DNA from: JADJGC01 sp964576925
GTDB taxonomy: Bacteria; Zixibacteria; MSB-5A5; CAIYYT01
NCBI GenBank assembly: GCA_964576925.1
Contig: CAZNWJ010000001.1
Location: 806,001 to 870,000 of the forward strand
DNA: 64,000 nt
Reading direction: 5' to 3'
How positions within the stretch are numbered: position 1 is the first letter of the stretch; each line of letters starts with the position of its first letter. The position numbers and the translations under genes were made by a program. Positions 32,232-41,471 of the stretch are shown here, one piece after another. The notes under the pieces are model-generated. The model ran no database searches. It saw nothing but the letters and a program-made list of their open reading frames with translations, and was not told where the DNA came from.

Positions 32232-33479
32232 ATGTCGTTTCAAGCTTCAGTCAGAGAATCTTACCAGCGCGATCTGGCCGAAATTCGCGCCGGCGGCATC
32301 TTTAAAGAAGAACGCATCATTTGCGCGCCGCAAAGCTCGGAAATCGAAGTCGAGTTTCCGCTCGGCTCAGCCCACAAGCGCGTTATTAACATGTGCGCGA
32401 ACAATTACCTCGGCCTTTCGTCGCACCCCGAGGTTATCGCCGCCGCCCGCGCCGGCCTCGATCATCGCGGCTACGGCATGTCCTCCGTCCGCTTTATCTG
32501 CGGCACGCAGGATATTCACAAACAGCTCGAAGATAAACTCACCAAGTTCCTCGGCACCGAGGACACCATTCTCTTTCCGTCCTGCATGGACGCCAACGCC
32601 GGCGTTTTCGAAGCGATCCTCACCGATCAGGATGTCATGATCGCCGACCGCCTTGTGCACGCTTCAATCGTCGACGGCATGCGGCTTTGCAAAGCCCAAC
32701 AGGACACGTACAAACACGCTAACATGGAACACCTCGAAGAGAAACTGCAGCTCCACCAGAAAGCGCGTTTCCGCATTATCATCACCGACGGCGCTTTCTC
32801 GATGGACGGCGACCTTGCCCCGCTCGACAAGATCGTCGAGCTGGCCGAGAAATACAATTCGATGGTCTTCCTTGATGACTCCCACGCCTCCGGCTTCATC
32901 GGCAAGACCGGCCGCGGCACTCACGAGCACTTCGGCGTTCTCGGCAAAATCGATGTGATCACGACGACGCTTGGCAAAGCGCTCGGCGGCGCTTCCGGCG
33001 GCTGCGTTTCCGGACGCCGTGAACTGGTCGAAATGTGCCGCCAAAAAGCGCGTCCGTATCTTTTTTCGAATACGATCCCGCCGGTCGTCGCTGCCGGTGC
33101 CAATCGCGTCCTCGATCTTATCAGCCAGTCGACCGAACGCCGCGACAAACTCGAACGCAATGCCGCGTTCTGGCGCAAGGGCCTCACTGAAGCCGGTTTC
33201 GTGATCAAGCCGGGTGAGACTCCAATCGTGCCGGTCATGCTCTTCAATGCCAAGCTTTCGCAAGACTTTGCCCGCGAGCTCTACCTGGAAGGCATCTACG
33301 CTGTGGGCTTCTTCTTCCCGGTGGTGCCGAAGGGCCAGGCGCGTATCCGCACCCAGCTTTCGGCGGCGCACGAACAGCACCATCTCGAAAAGGCCCTGGC
33401 CGCTTTCATCAAAGTCGGCGAGAAGTTCGAGATTCTGCATCTGACCAAGGATCAGATCATCGAGAAGTACGGGATGTAA
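32232..33479 (+). CDS. Alpha-oxoamine synthase, glycine C-acetyltransferase-like (paralogue 1)
   Basis: 415 residues. PLP enzyme that condenses an amino acid with an acyl thioester. Close to 2-amino-3-ketobutyrate CoA ligase: GIFKEERIICAPQ, CANNYLGLSSHPEV, SSVRFICGTQDIHKQLE, SMDGDLAPLDKIVELA, the FLDDSHASGFIG Asp/His pair, PLP Lys in TTLGKALGGASGG, and FFFPVVPKGQARIR. It departs from paralogue 2 at ADRLVHASIVDGMRLCKAQQ. Biotin synthase BioF and serine palmitoyltransferase are relatives; the match to Kbl is better, but the adjacent ACP suggests an acyl-ACP substrate. Third gene of the operon. Confidence 0.85.
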   Translation: MSFQASVRESYQRDLAEIRAGGIFKEERIICAPQSSEIEVEFPLGSAHKRVINMCANNYLGLSSHPEVIAAARAGLDHRGYGMSSVRFICGTQDIHKQLEDKLTKFLGTEDTILFPSCMDANAGVFEAILTDQDVMIADRLVHASIVDGMRLCKAQQDTYKHANMEHLEEKLQLHQKARFRIIITDGAFSMDGDLAPLDKIVELAEKYNSMVFLDDSHASGFIGKTGRGTHEHFGVLGKIDVITTTLGKALGGASGGCVSGRRELVEMCRQKARPYLFSNTIPPVVAAGANRVLDLISQSTERRDKLERNAAFWRKGLTEAGFVIKPGETPIVPVMLFNAKLSQDFARELYLEGIYAVGFFFPVVPKGQARIRTQLSAAHEQHHLEKALAAFIKVGEKFEILHLTKDQIIEKYGM

Positions 33480-33487
33480 CCCCAATT

Positions 33488-33517
33488 GCCCCGGCCGGCG
33501 GTCGCGTCGGTCGGGGC
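33488..33517 (+). terminator. Terminator-like hairpin between the two oxoamine synthases
   Basis: GCCCCGGCCG / CGGTCGGGGC (one mismatch) followed by TTCCTT, 8 bp after the stop of paralogue 1. It likely separates paralogue 2 from the operon. Confidence 0.6.
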
Positions 33518-33632
33518 TTCCTTCATTGACGCAATCGCCCCTCTGCCGATAACAGCCAGGGTCTTGTCCCCACAAATCCTGTTTACTTCCCCCCGCCTTT
33601 CCCATACCTTCTCCCCCCAAGAAGGAGTGCCT

Positions 33633-34898
33633 ATGTATCAGCGCGTCAAATACGACTTCAGCCAGGAATTGGCCCACATAAAGGAATCAGGATTACTCAA
33701 AGAGGAGCGCGTTATCCGCTCGCCTCAAGAAGCCAACATCCGCGTCTCGCTCCCTCGCCAAGAGGAGAGCAGGGAGGTCCTGAATTTCTGCTCCAACAAC
33801 TATCTCGGCCTGGCCAATCACTCGCGCATCATCGAAGCGGCTCATAAGGCTCTCGACGACTACGGCTTCGGCCTCTCGTCGGTTCGTTTCATCTGCGGCA
33901 CTCAAGACCTTCACAAACAATTGGAACAGAAGATATCGGAATTCTATCAAACCGAAGATACGATTCTCTATTCATCCTGCTTTGACGCCAACGCCGGCCT
34001 CTTTGAGGCGCTTCTCGGAGCCGAAGACACCATCATCACCGACAGCCTGAATCACGCCAGCATCATCGACGGCATCCGGCTTTGCAAGGCCAAGCGCTAC
34101 ATCTACGAGCACTCCGACATGAACTCGCTCGAGCGTAACCTTGTCCGTGCCCGCGAGGGTATGGACCTCTGGGATCACCCCGGCCTCTCGCACGAGCCGC
34201 AACCCTCGCGCAACATCATCATCGCCACCGATAGCGTCTTCTCGATGGACGGCGATATCGCCCGCGTCAAGGACATCGTCGAACTGGCCCACAAGTACGA
34301 TGCTCTCGTTATGGTCGATGAATGCCACGCCACCGGCTTCCTCGGCAAAACCGGCCGCGGCGCGTTGGAAATCAACGAGGTTCTCGGCGATGTCGAGATC
34401 ATCACTTCCACACTCGGCAAGGCCATGGGCGGCGCATCCGGCGGCTTCACCACCGGCAAGAAAGAAATCATCGGCCTGCTCCGCCAGAAATCGCGACCCT
34501 ACCTCTTTTCAAACACCGTAGCGCCGTCATTGGTGGCAGGGAGTATCGCCGCCTTCGACTTGCTCAGTGAAAGCAACGACCTGCGCCAGAAACTCATGGA
34601 AAACACGCAGTACTTCCGCAAGGAAATGACCTCTCGTGGCTTCGACATTAATCCCGGCGTCCATCCGATCACGCCAATCTTGCTGCGCAAGTTCGAAAAC
34701 GATGCCCAGCTTTCGCAGCAAATGGCTCGCGATCTATTTGACGAGGGAATTTACGTCGTCGGTTTCTACTACCCGGTCGTCCCCAAAGGCGCCGCGCGCA
34801 TCCGCGTGCAGATTTCCGCCGCGCACGATCGCGAGCACATCGACCGCGCCATCACCGCCTTTACCAAGGTCGGCAAGAAACACGGCGTCATCGCGTAG
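33633..34898 (+). CDS. kbl: Glycine C-acetyltransferase (2-amino-3-ketobutyrate CoA ligase), paralogue 2
   Basis: 421 residues from the ATG at 33633, AAGAAGGAGTGCCT upstream. Cleaves 2-amino-3-ketobutyrate with CoA to glycine and acetyl-CoA, or the reverse, in threonine breakdown; PLP-dependent. Very close to the Kbl pattern: GLLKEERVIRSPQEANIRV, FCSNNYLGLANHSRII, SLNHASIIDGIRLCKAKRY, VFSMDGDIA, VDECHATGFLGKTGRG, PLP Lys in STLGKAMGGASGG, and FYYPVVPKGAARIRVQISAA. An insert near 170 (MDLWDHPGLSHEPQPS) is unusual. Threonine dehydrogenase is not in the window. Its own ribosome site and the hairpin upstream suggest a separate transcript. Confidence 0.9.
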   Translation: MYQRVKYDFSQELAHIKESGLLKEERVIRSPQEANIRVSLPRQEESREVLNFCSNNYLGLANHSRIIEAAHKALDDYGFGLSSVRFICGTQDLHKQLEQKISEFYQTEDTILYSSCFDANAGLFEALLGAEDTIITDSLNHASIIDGIRLCKAKRYIYEHSDMNSLERNLVRAREGMDLWDHPGLSHEPQPSRNIIIATDSVFSMDGDIARVKDIVELAHKYDALVMVDECHATGFLGKTGRGALEINEVLGDVEIITSTLGKAMGGASGGFTTGKKEIIGLLRQKSRPYLFSNTVAPSLVAGSIAAFDLLSESNDLRQKLMENTQYFRKEMTSRGFDINPGVHPITPILLRKFENDAQLSQQMARDLFDEGIYVVGFYYPVVPKGAARIRVQISAAHDREHIDRAITAFTKVGKKHGVIA

Positions 34899-34926
34899 TC
34901 CCGAGGACAAACGCTCCCCCAAAAAA

Positions 34927-34958
34927 GTAGAAGCTCGGTCGTGAGACTCCGAGCTCCC
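34927..34958 (+). repeat. GTAG-headed hairpin, AGCTCGG family
   Basis: GTAG, then AAGCTCGG, a loop and CCGAGCT. A stem family not seen elsewhere in the window. Confidence 0.55.
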
Positions 34959-35246
34959 GGTGCGAGTACCGAATTGTGAGGTTCGGCTGGTTGAACGTCG
35001 CCGCCGCATTCCTCGTCCTGGTGAGTCCTGCTGCGGTTGTTCACAGAGAGGATTGTTACGGAAATACGCGGCAGTCCAGCGGTCCAGTTCTGTCCTGCCT
35101 CGGACCTTCCCCTCTGACCATAATCTATCCCCGATGCCGATTTTTAGCAACCCCTGATTGCGTACTTGTCTCCGAATCGTCCCCGCAGAACTTTTTGATT
35201 TTACCGCAGGGACCGGGATTGGGAATCGATGCCCACTGACTCCCCG

Positions 35247-35270
35247 GTAGGGTAGACATTCCTGTCTGCC
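35247..35270 (+). repeat. Solo copy of the 40-bp array hairpin
   Basis: GTAG then GGTAGACATTCCTGTCTGCC, identical to the core of the units at 11255-11354. Confidence 0.8.
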
Positions 35271-35315
35271 ACCATGATCGCGCATCGTACACAAATTGTG
35301 ATTCCACCTCCCGCT

Positions 35316-35423
35316 GTCATTGCGAGGAGCGAACGATCACTTCGCACAAACTCCGCACTCACCCGCGACGAAGCAATCTCATTTTATTGTGTACCAATTA
35401 TGTAGCTCCGACTTCAGTCGGAT
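35316..35423 (+). repeat. Two-part repeat shared with 11607-11718
   Basis: GTCATTGCGAGGAGCGAAC ... CGCGACGAAGCAA, then GTAG and CTCCGACTTCAGTCGGA (hairpin). Same order and spacing as the copy near coaX. Confidence 0.7.
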
Positions 35424-35528
35424 GTCCCGCGTTGCGTCAGGTCCTCCGATTTCGCGCGTCACACTCAATCTTGACTCGACCTTCGATCGCGAAATCGGGC
35501 GCCCTGACGACTTACGTGTTGTCAGCTC

Positions 35529-35624
35529 GTAGGTCAATTCCCGTTTCGTTTCAAGTCGCCGCCGCTACATCGACGGACACTGAAATCAACCACGATTCCC
35601 GGTGACACCACGAAGGGAATTGAC
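35529..35624 (+). repeat. REP-like unit, GTCAATTCCC stem variant
   Basis: 96 bp from GTAGGTCAATTCCCG to GAAGGGAATTGACA. Relative to the RAYT-1 family, one stem base is changed on both arms, so pairing is kept. Confidence 0.75.
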
Positions 35625-35636
35625 ATCGAAACTCTC

Positions 35637-36115
35637 GTCGCATCCAGCTGCGCTTAGTTAACACATTCCCCTCTATCAAGAGGGGTGGCTCGCGCTCGCC
35701 GTCTCAGTACCACAACTCGACACCGACTGCGACTCTTCTCACTTCCGCTCCTGTCCCCCACCCCGCGAGCGCGAGACGGGGTGTGTCGTCGCCAATCAAC
35801 CACCAGCCTGTGTGCCGCAGTTTTCACCTGCCCGACCTCGTCATTGCGAAGAGCGACCGTTACCTTCAGAATCCGGATTGCTGCCATTGGCGAACAACGC
35901 CTCTTGTCGCATCCAGCTGCGCTCAGTTAACACATTCCCCTCTATCAAGAGGGGTGGCTCGCGCTCGCCAATTGGGTCGACAACTCGTGGCCAGAACTGA
36001 CTTAACTGATGTCCGCTCCTGTCTCCCACCCCGCGAGCGCGAGACGGGGTGTGTCGTCGCTAATCAACCACCAGTCTGTGCTGCCGCAGTTTTCACCCGC
36101 CCGACCTCGTCATTG
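35637..36115 (+). repeat. Direct duplication of a roughly 210-bp segment
   Basis: Copies 35637-35847 and 35906-36115 share long stretches (GTCGCATCCAGCTGCGCT, AAGAGGGGTGGCTCGCGCTC, CACCCCGCGAGCGCGAGACG, GCCGCAGTTTTCACC). Between them parts differ, so copies are old. Each contains CTCGCGCTCG and CGAGCGCGAG as an inverted pair. Confidence 0.7.
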
Positions 36116-36150
36116 TCGGTGGCAAACGCAATCCCCCAATCGCCCGCGTC

Positions 36151-36498
36151 CTAACTACTCGTCCCCTTCATTAAATCTCGAATCAACAATATCAACACGA
36201 TCAAACTAAACACCGCCATCGTTCCGAAAATATACTCCGATCCGGCGCGTACCTCGCTGTGTGCGGCAATCCGCTTGAACGTCATGTAACTGAGCAACAC
36301 TGTATTGAGCGCCACCCAGCCGATGCAGAATTTCATCAGTGTCGGGCTGCCGCCGGCGAAGTACCCCAACACCATCGTCGCCACCGCGATCCCGCCATTG
36401 ATAAACAATGCCGTCGGCGAACCGGTGCGAACGTAGCCCACGATACCCATCGCCAGCATGTACACCCCCAGCGCAATGATCCAATAATGAAGCTTCAC
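36151..36498 (-). CDS. Small membrane protein, TMEM14-like
   Basis: 115 residues with four hydrophobic segments. The N-terminal half, GIVGYVRTGSPTALFINGGI, fits the G-x-x-G-Y-x-x-x-G-S pattern of the TMEM14 family (small four-helix membrane proteins of unclear role in bacteria). No catalytic residues. GGAGGGAGAGAG lies upstream of the ATG. About 80 bp downstream of the DUF2784-like gene on the same strand. Confidence 0.65.
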   Translation of the reverse strand: MKLHYWIIALGVYMLAMGIVGYVRTGSPTALFINGGIAVATMVLGYFAGGSPTLMKFCIGWVALNTVLLSYMTFKRIAAHSEVRAGSEYIFGTMAVFSLIVLILLIRDLMKGTSS

Positions 36499-36579
36499 GA
36501 ACTCTCTCCCTCCAGGAATAAGATCCAGTCAGTTCATGATACGCGCACCCGGCGCCCCTCCATTGGCAGAAGATTACTG

Positions 36580-36981
36580 CTATGCCTTGAATCGAAACCA
36601 GCGACGGATACGCTCTGGGGGACAGATCACAATCGCGATCAGCGATATCGCCGCCAGCAGAATCGTCGGCGCGTAAACGAACAGAGGATCAACGTCGGGA
36701 TAGATCAATCGCTCAATCCACTGAATGAGAAACGAAGGCGGCTGCGTCGTCGCGACACCCGCGCGCAAGCGCGCTTCCCAGATGGTGAGCGGGCAGGGGA
36801 CGTCGATGACGATCAAAACCGCGACATAGACGATGCCGCCTGCGTGAAGCACTCGCAGCGCCGTCCAGTTACGCACACGCAGGGACTTCAGCGCGATCAT
36901 CTGCACGGCAAATCCGCCGATCATGAACGCCACCCAGAGAAAGTGGGCTGCCATGATCGCGTCGGCCCAAATCCGATTCAT
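36580..36981 (-). CDS. DUF2784-like membrane protein
   Basis: 133 residues with four predicted helices. Conserved-looking features for DUF2784 include ADAIMAAHFLWVAFMIGGF at the start, the NWTALRVLHAGGI loop, DVPCPLTIWEARLR and the amphipathic FLIQWIERLIYPD. Function is unknown. The basic C-terminus (CPPERIRRWFRFKA) is probably cytoplasmic. Preceded on its strand by a perfect 17-bp palindrome that separates it from the beta-helix gene. Confidence 0.75.
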   Translation of the reverse strand: MNRIWADAIMAAHFLWVAFMIGGFAVQMIALKSLRVRNWTALRVLHAGGIVYVAVLIVIDVPCPLTIWEARLRAGVATTQPPSFLIQWIERLIYPDVDPLFVYAPTILLAAISLIAIVICPPERIRRWFRFKA

Positions 36982-37000
36982 GAAGACTGAAGCTATGACA

Positions 37001-37039
37001 TGACAACGCGGCGGACAAGCCCTGTCCGCCGCGTTGTCA
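37001..37039. terminator. Perfect 17-bp palindrome between two genes
   Basis: TGACAACGCGGCGGACA, AGCCC, TGTCCGCCGCGTTGTCA. It lies 33 bp after the stop of the beta-helix gene (minus strand) and likely ends that transcript; no T-run follows. Confidence 0.6.
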
Positions 37040-37071
37040 ATCGTCGCTTCGACGTCGCCCCGGTCAGTGAG

Positions 37072-40000
37072 TTAGTGCGAAACCTCAGGCCACGCTTTGA
37101 ACGACTCAAACTCCACCGCCGGCATCATCGTCGGAAAATCGTCGCACGGCGCCGGGCCGCTTAAGAACATGTAATTCACGAGATGCACCGCATCGCCGAT
37201 ATTGATCCGCCCGTCGCAATTCATGTCGCCGGACACCAGCGGATCGGGCGCCGGTCCTTGCGCGAAGATGAAGTTGATCAGGTAGACGACGTCGGAAATG
37301 TTCAACTGCCCCGACCCATCAGCATCCCCCAGCGCCATCGTCCGGAACGTAAAGACTTCCTCCGACCACCGCTCGCCTCCGTATGTGCTGATCGCCAATA
37401 CTTTCCACCAGTACCGCGTCCCCCATTCGAGAGGGTAGCCCAGTGAGGCTTGCGGGACAATCAGGCTATCTACAACTTGGGTGAACGCGAATTGCGAATC
37501 TGCAGCAACGACGAGTTTGTACAGCAGCTCACCTTCGCTTGGCGGCAAACTGGATTCCGTCCAGTTGAACACCGGCGTCAGCCCGGCGATTGGCTCTGTT
37601 AATTGATTGGCTGGTTCGATCAGGGCGAAGTTATTCGGCAAAACCAGGACGTACGGAAAAGCTCCCATGTCATTTCTCGAACCGTCCGGGTCATTGAACT
37701 GCGGATCGGGGTCTCCGGCATCGATGCAGGGGGAGTCTCCCTTGAGGCGGAAGTCGCCTGCGGCTTCGACTCGAAACTTCGGATCTTGCGAGATGTCGTC
37801 TGCCCCCGGATTCGCAAAACCTCCGTAGTTAGGACTATTCTGCCAGACATTATTGTAGTTGTTTGCAGCGAAAAGGCCCCACAATCCATACTCGATCGAA
37901 TTTGTCACGATGTTGTTCACTGCAGTTGCATCGACGCTGCTGGAAATCACACCGCGCTCGTTAGCATGGATTGTGTTGTTCTCGATCCGGACAGTGCCAT
38001 GGGAGACTGCAACCACAGGGCCACCTTGATTGGCGACAAATAAGTTGTTTCGGATCACCGCTGAGCCTTGCTCGACCTGTATCAGCGATGCACTGGAGTA
38101 GTTGCCGACAAAGATCATGTTCTTGATCGTAGGGCTTGCGTCTAGCTCAATCCGGATCGCATTATACAAATCTGCAGAACTCACCGAAAATCCGCTTAAC
38201 TCAGTGTTCTCGGGCTGGCCCGCCGTAATCGTCGCTATCATTGTCAACTCCGGTTGCAGAAATGTCACTTCCGGCCCGTCGCTCGAAGTTACAACGATGG
38301 CTTTTCCGCCGTAATTGAAACGCCCTCGGTAAGTTCCGGGCGCCACCATAACCGTGTCGCCGTTTCGGGCGGCGCTGATCGCGCCGCTTATCTTTGAATA
38401 GCCGAGGGGAACGTGATGTGAGATACCGCTTCGTGCGATGAAGGATGCTGTCATCGACCAGTCTGAACTCTCGAAACCGTCATCAGACTGCGCCCGCCAC
38501 CAATATCTCCCGCCGGCCTCAATGTTCTGCAGCAAAGGCGAGAAAAACGTGCCCGCGTACCCCAGCGGACCGGAACTTATGGATTCGATCAACTCCTCCA
38601 AGAGCGAATCAGAATACACTTCAAACCGAACATGAATGGGGCCAAAATCGTTGTCCGTCACAGGCCCAATGGCGAGCTTCGTGTCGAGAGTTGGTGTGAT
38701 TTCCCCGGCAATGGGGCTTAGCAAGGTTGGCACCGACGGTTGGAAATTCGCTCGAAATGTGAATTCATTCCAGGGTCCCCACGTACTCTCGTTCTTAACG
38801 CGAATCCGCGCGAAGTACACAGTACCGTCGATGAGTTCGGCGCCGCCGTATACGATGTTTTCATCACCGGACTCGATTGCCCCCGGTAACCACATTTCCG
38901 CCGTCAGCCAGTCGTTGTCCGAACCAACCTCCAGCTCGAACTCGGTCTGTACGGAAGTACCATTATCGATATACGTCCACGCGATTGTCGGACTCGATCC
39001 CGCGACGTGAAATCGGTCCGCTGGCCCGACGCGAATGTTGGTCGTTCCGGGGGTTATCGATTGGTACGGCAAATAGCCAATGTCGTTGCGCGAGCCATCC
39101 GGATCGTTGAAGTTCGAGTCAGGAGTCCCTGCATCAATAACTGGCGAATCCGCGCTGAGTCGAAAATCTCCAGACTCGGCATCAACGAAAAGGGGGTCGA
39201 CGGAAATCTCGTTTGTCGCCGGACTGGATTCTGCGTAGTCCTGGAAGTTGCCGAAAACGTTGTTGTAGTCGTGAAGCTTGTATGCTCCAAAGATGCCGGA
39301 CTCGCGTGAATTTGTGATGATATTGTTCAGTGCAACCGTCTCGCCGGTCCACGACTGAATTCCGCCGCTATTCCCCACAAACGTGTTGTTTATGATTTCG
39401 CTCTGTGCCGGATTCTGAGTGCGGATACAACGGCGCTGGTTATTAATGAAGAGGTTTCGCGATATCAGCGGAGCGCCAGACTTGACGAACACCACTACAG
39501 CACCGAGATTCTCGAACACGTTGTCGTGAATAAGCGGGTCCGAGGAGCCGTGTACCTCAATGCAAATATCCGAAGTGTCTGTCCTGAGCGTGAAGCCTGA
39601 GAACTCAGCTTCCCGCGTTACGCCATTGTAGAAGGTCACTTGCGGCAGAAAGTCAGAATCGTCCAGCGGCTTGCGAAGATGAGTTGCTGTCGCTCCGCGT
39701 GTCGACAATACCTTAATGTCCTTGCCTCCAAACACCAGTGATTCAAAGTACACTCCAGGCGCAACTAGCACGCTGTCGCCATCCTCGCCTGCATCCATCG
39801 CCCCTTGAATGGTGATGTAATCCTCAGGCACTCGCAGAGTTTGAGGGCTCGTCGTGAAGAAGAATGAAGCGGGCGACCACGGCCCCGGTTCGTAACTATC
39901 ATTTGAGCGACAGCGCCACCAATAAAATCGAGCCGGTTCAAGAGTCTCGACGAGTTGAGACTTCGTCGTCATCAGTGAAACGGGGATACCAGATCTCTGG

Positions 40001-41310
40001 GCAACGATCTGTGTAAGGCTGGCGTCTCCGTAGACTTCGAATTCAACAGTCAGGGAATCCCCATCTGGGTCTGAGCCATTTTGCGCCAACAGAACTGTCC
40101 CTGTCGGCGAACTCTGTGCAGCCATCACCGGAGAAATCGGACTCGGTGCCGATGGCGACTGGTTCATCCGAAATGTCACTTCGTTCCAGCCGCCCCACGC
40201 CAATTCGTTTCTGACCCGAATACGCAGGGAGTATATCGAGCCTTCAACCAGCGGCCCACCCATGTAAAGCACACTTTCTTCAGTCGACTCCACGACACCA
40301 GTAGCCCAAAGTTCGGCCGCAGTCCAGTCTGGGTCTGTCCCAACTTCGACCTCATATGCCGACTGTTCGCTGACCGGGTCGTCAAGGTATTGCCAGGCGA
40401 TTAACGGCTGGCTCTCAGGCACCCGTTGATTGGTCGCGCTACCGACTCGCACGTAGCCGGCAGCCGGGAAAGTAAGTAGTTTGGGAAAACAACCCATGTC
40501 AGCCCGGCTACCATCTGGATCGTTGTAAGCAATCTCGGGATCGCCGGCGTTGATGCACGGCGACATCTCTTGAAGGTGATAATCATCAAAGAGCGGATCG
40601 ACGAACAGCGGATCGACTGACAGAGAATTCTGGGCTGGCGTCGCGCTTGAGTAGTCGGGACTATTGTTCCATACATTGTTGTAGCTCAAGTCTTGGTAGG
40701 AACCGAAGACACCATATTGCCCCGAGTTTGTCACGATATTGTTCTTTGCGATTGTCTGGTTGGAAAACGAGTAGAACCCCCGGCTGTTGTCGTAAAATGT
40801 ATTGTTGAGAATGACAACGGAACCGTCATTCACTCCCACGCAGGCACTCCCCACGACATTGTTGTGAAATAGGTTTGAGCGAATCAGTACGGTTGACTGA
40901 CTGCAATAGACAATTGTCGTCAGCCCCTGATTCGCCGCGAAGGAGTTGTTCGCAATCACCACATTTGAATTGCCGGTGATCTCCAGGATTGCGAGACTTG
41001 AACTTGGGTTGACAACGTCCCGAACGGCAAAGCCAGTGAACTCAGTTCCTGCCGGCTCTCCTTCATTTATCGAGATTGACCCCGTCAGGGTAGTGAACTC
41101 CGCCCCACCCGACGAGCGCAACCTGATCGCTTTCCCCTTATAGTCAATATTCTCCACATACACCCCCGGCCCTACCAGCACCGTATCGCCGCTGGAAGCC
41201 GCATCGATTCCCGCTTGAATCGTCGTGTACTGATCCGGAACATGCAAGACATTGGCTTGCGCTAACGAACCGAGACCAATCACAACTATAGCCAGGAAGG
41301 TACGAAACAT
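37072..41310 (-). CDS. Large secreted triple beta-helix protein with dockerin-like tail
   Basis: 1412 residues; AAAGGTGGT precedes the ATG. Signal peptide 1-19. Three homologous modules, each a right-handed beta-helix opened by a VP-x-x-Y-x-x-I motif (VPDQYTTIQAGIDAASSGDT, VPEDYITIQGAMDAGEDGDS, VPLGYSKISGAISAARNGDT) and closed by INAGDP/IDAGDP...FNDPDGSR; between them sit Fn3-like segments (YWWRCRSNDSYEPGPWS; YWWRAQSDDGFESSDWS). The C-terminus carries two dockerin-like Ca-binding repeats (GDADGSGQLNISD, GDMNCDGRINIGD). Beta-helix modules of this type bind or cleave polysaccharides; no catalytic residues are evident. It is presumably outside the cell. Confidence 0.85.
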   Translation of the reverse strand: MFRTFLAIVVIGLGSLAQANVLHVPDQYTTIQAGIDAASSGDTVLVGPGVYVENIDYKGKAIRLRSSGGAEFTTLTGSISINEGEPAGTEFTGFAVRDVVNPSSSLAILEITGNSNVVIANNSFAANQGLTTIVYCSQSTVLIRSNLFHNNVVGSACVGVNDGSVVILNNTFYDNSRGFYSFSNQTIAKNNIVTNSGQYGVFGSYQDLSYNNVWNNSPDYSSATPAQNSLSVDPLFVDPLFDDYHLQEMSPCINAGDPEIAYNDPDGSRADMGCFPKLLTFPAAGYVRVGSATNQRVPESQPLIAWQYLDDPVSEQSAYEVEVGTDPDWTAAELWATGVVESTEESVLYMGGPLVEGSIYSLRIRVRNELAWGGWNEVTFRMNQSPSAPSPISPVMAAQSSPTGTVLLAQNGSDPDGDSLTVEFEVYGDASLTQIVAQRSGIPVSLMTTKSQLVETLEPARFYWWRCRSNDSYEPGPWSPASFFFTTSPQTLRVPEDYITIQGAMDAGEDGDSVLVAPGVYFESLVFGGKDIKVLSTRGATATHLRKPLDDSDFLPQVTFYNGVTREAEFSGFTLRTDTSDICIEVHGSSDPLIHDNVFENLGAVVVFVKSGAPLISRNLFINNQRRCIRTQNPAQSEIINNTFVGNSGGIQSWTGETVALNNIITNSRESGIFGAYKLHDYNNVFGNFQDYAESSPATNEISVDPLFVDAESGDFRLSADSPVIDAGTPDSNFNDPDGSRNDIGYLPYQSITPGTTNIRVGPADRFHVAGSSPTIAWTYIDNGTSVQTEFELEVGSDNDWLTAEMWLPGAIESGDENIVYGGAELIDGTVYFARIRVKNESTWGPWNEFTFRANFQPSVPTLLSPIAGEITPTLDTKLAIGPVTDNDFGPIHVRFEVYSDSLLEELIESISSGPLGYAGTFFSPLLQNIEAGGRYWWRAQSDDGFESSDWSMTASFIARSGISHHVPLGYSKISGAISAARNGDTVMVAPGTYRGRFNYGGKAIVVTSSDGPEVTFLQPELTMIATITAGQPENTELSGFSVSSADLYNAIRIELDASPTIKNMIFVGNYSSASLIQVEQGSAVIRNNLFVANQGGPVVAVSHGTVRIENNTIHANERGVISSSVDATAVNNIVTNSIEYGLWGLFAANNYNNVWQNSPNYGGFANPGADDISQDPKFRVEAAGDFRLKGDSPCIDAGDPDPQFNDPDGSRNDMGAFPYVLVLPNNFALIEPANQLTEPIAGLTPVFNWTESSLPPSEGELLYKLVVAADSQFAFTQVVDSLIVPQASLGYPLEWGTRYWWKVLAISTYGGERWSEEVFTFRTMALGDADGSGQLNISDVVYLINFIFAQGPAPDPLVSGDMNCDGRINIGDAVHLVNYMFLSGPAPCDDFPTMMPAVEFESFKAWPEVSH

Positions 41311-41471
41311 CGGAAACCACCTTTCAAATATGCAGTATCAAGAGATCATGAGGAGAAGATACAAACATTTGCCCTTTTGTCAATATTCGCCCGCCTTATC
41401 GTCGCGATTTCATTGGCGATTTCTCAACATCGCTCTCCTCGATTTGCGCCAAACGCTGATCAGGCAACCGC

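Larger units (their letters stand above)
34899..36150. other. Repeat field without genes
   Basis: 1.25 kb with no convincing gene. Short open frames here are rich in Ser/Arg/His and cross repeats. It holds GTAG hairpins at 34927, 35247, 35402 and 35529, the two-part repeat at 35316 and a roughly 210-bp direct duplication (35637 and 35906). Confidence 0.7.

Noticed and set aside
32664..33677. 337-codon open frame antisense to the first oxoamine synthase
   Set aside because: Same reason: it is the reverse of a GC-rich coding gene, with composition rich in Arg/Asp/Val and no domain.
30250..34898. Biotin synthesis or sphingolipid locus
   Set aside because: No other bio gene is present, and both synthases read closer to Kbl than to BioF or serine palmitoyltransferase; kept only as an alternative for paralogue 1.
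36259..36990. 243-codon plus-strand frame across 36.3-37.0 kb
   Set aside because: It runs antisense to two membrane-protein genes with recognisable family patterns; its own product is an Arg/His-rich composition typical of shadows.
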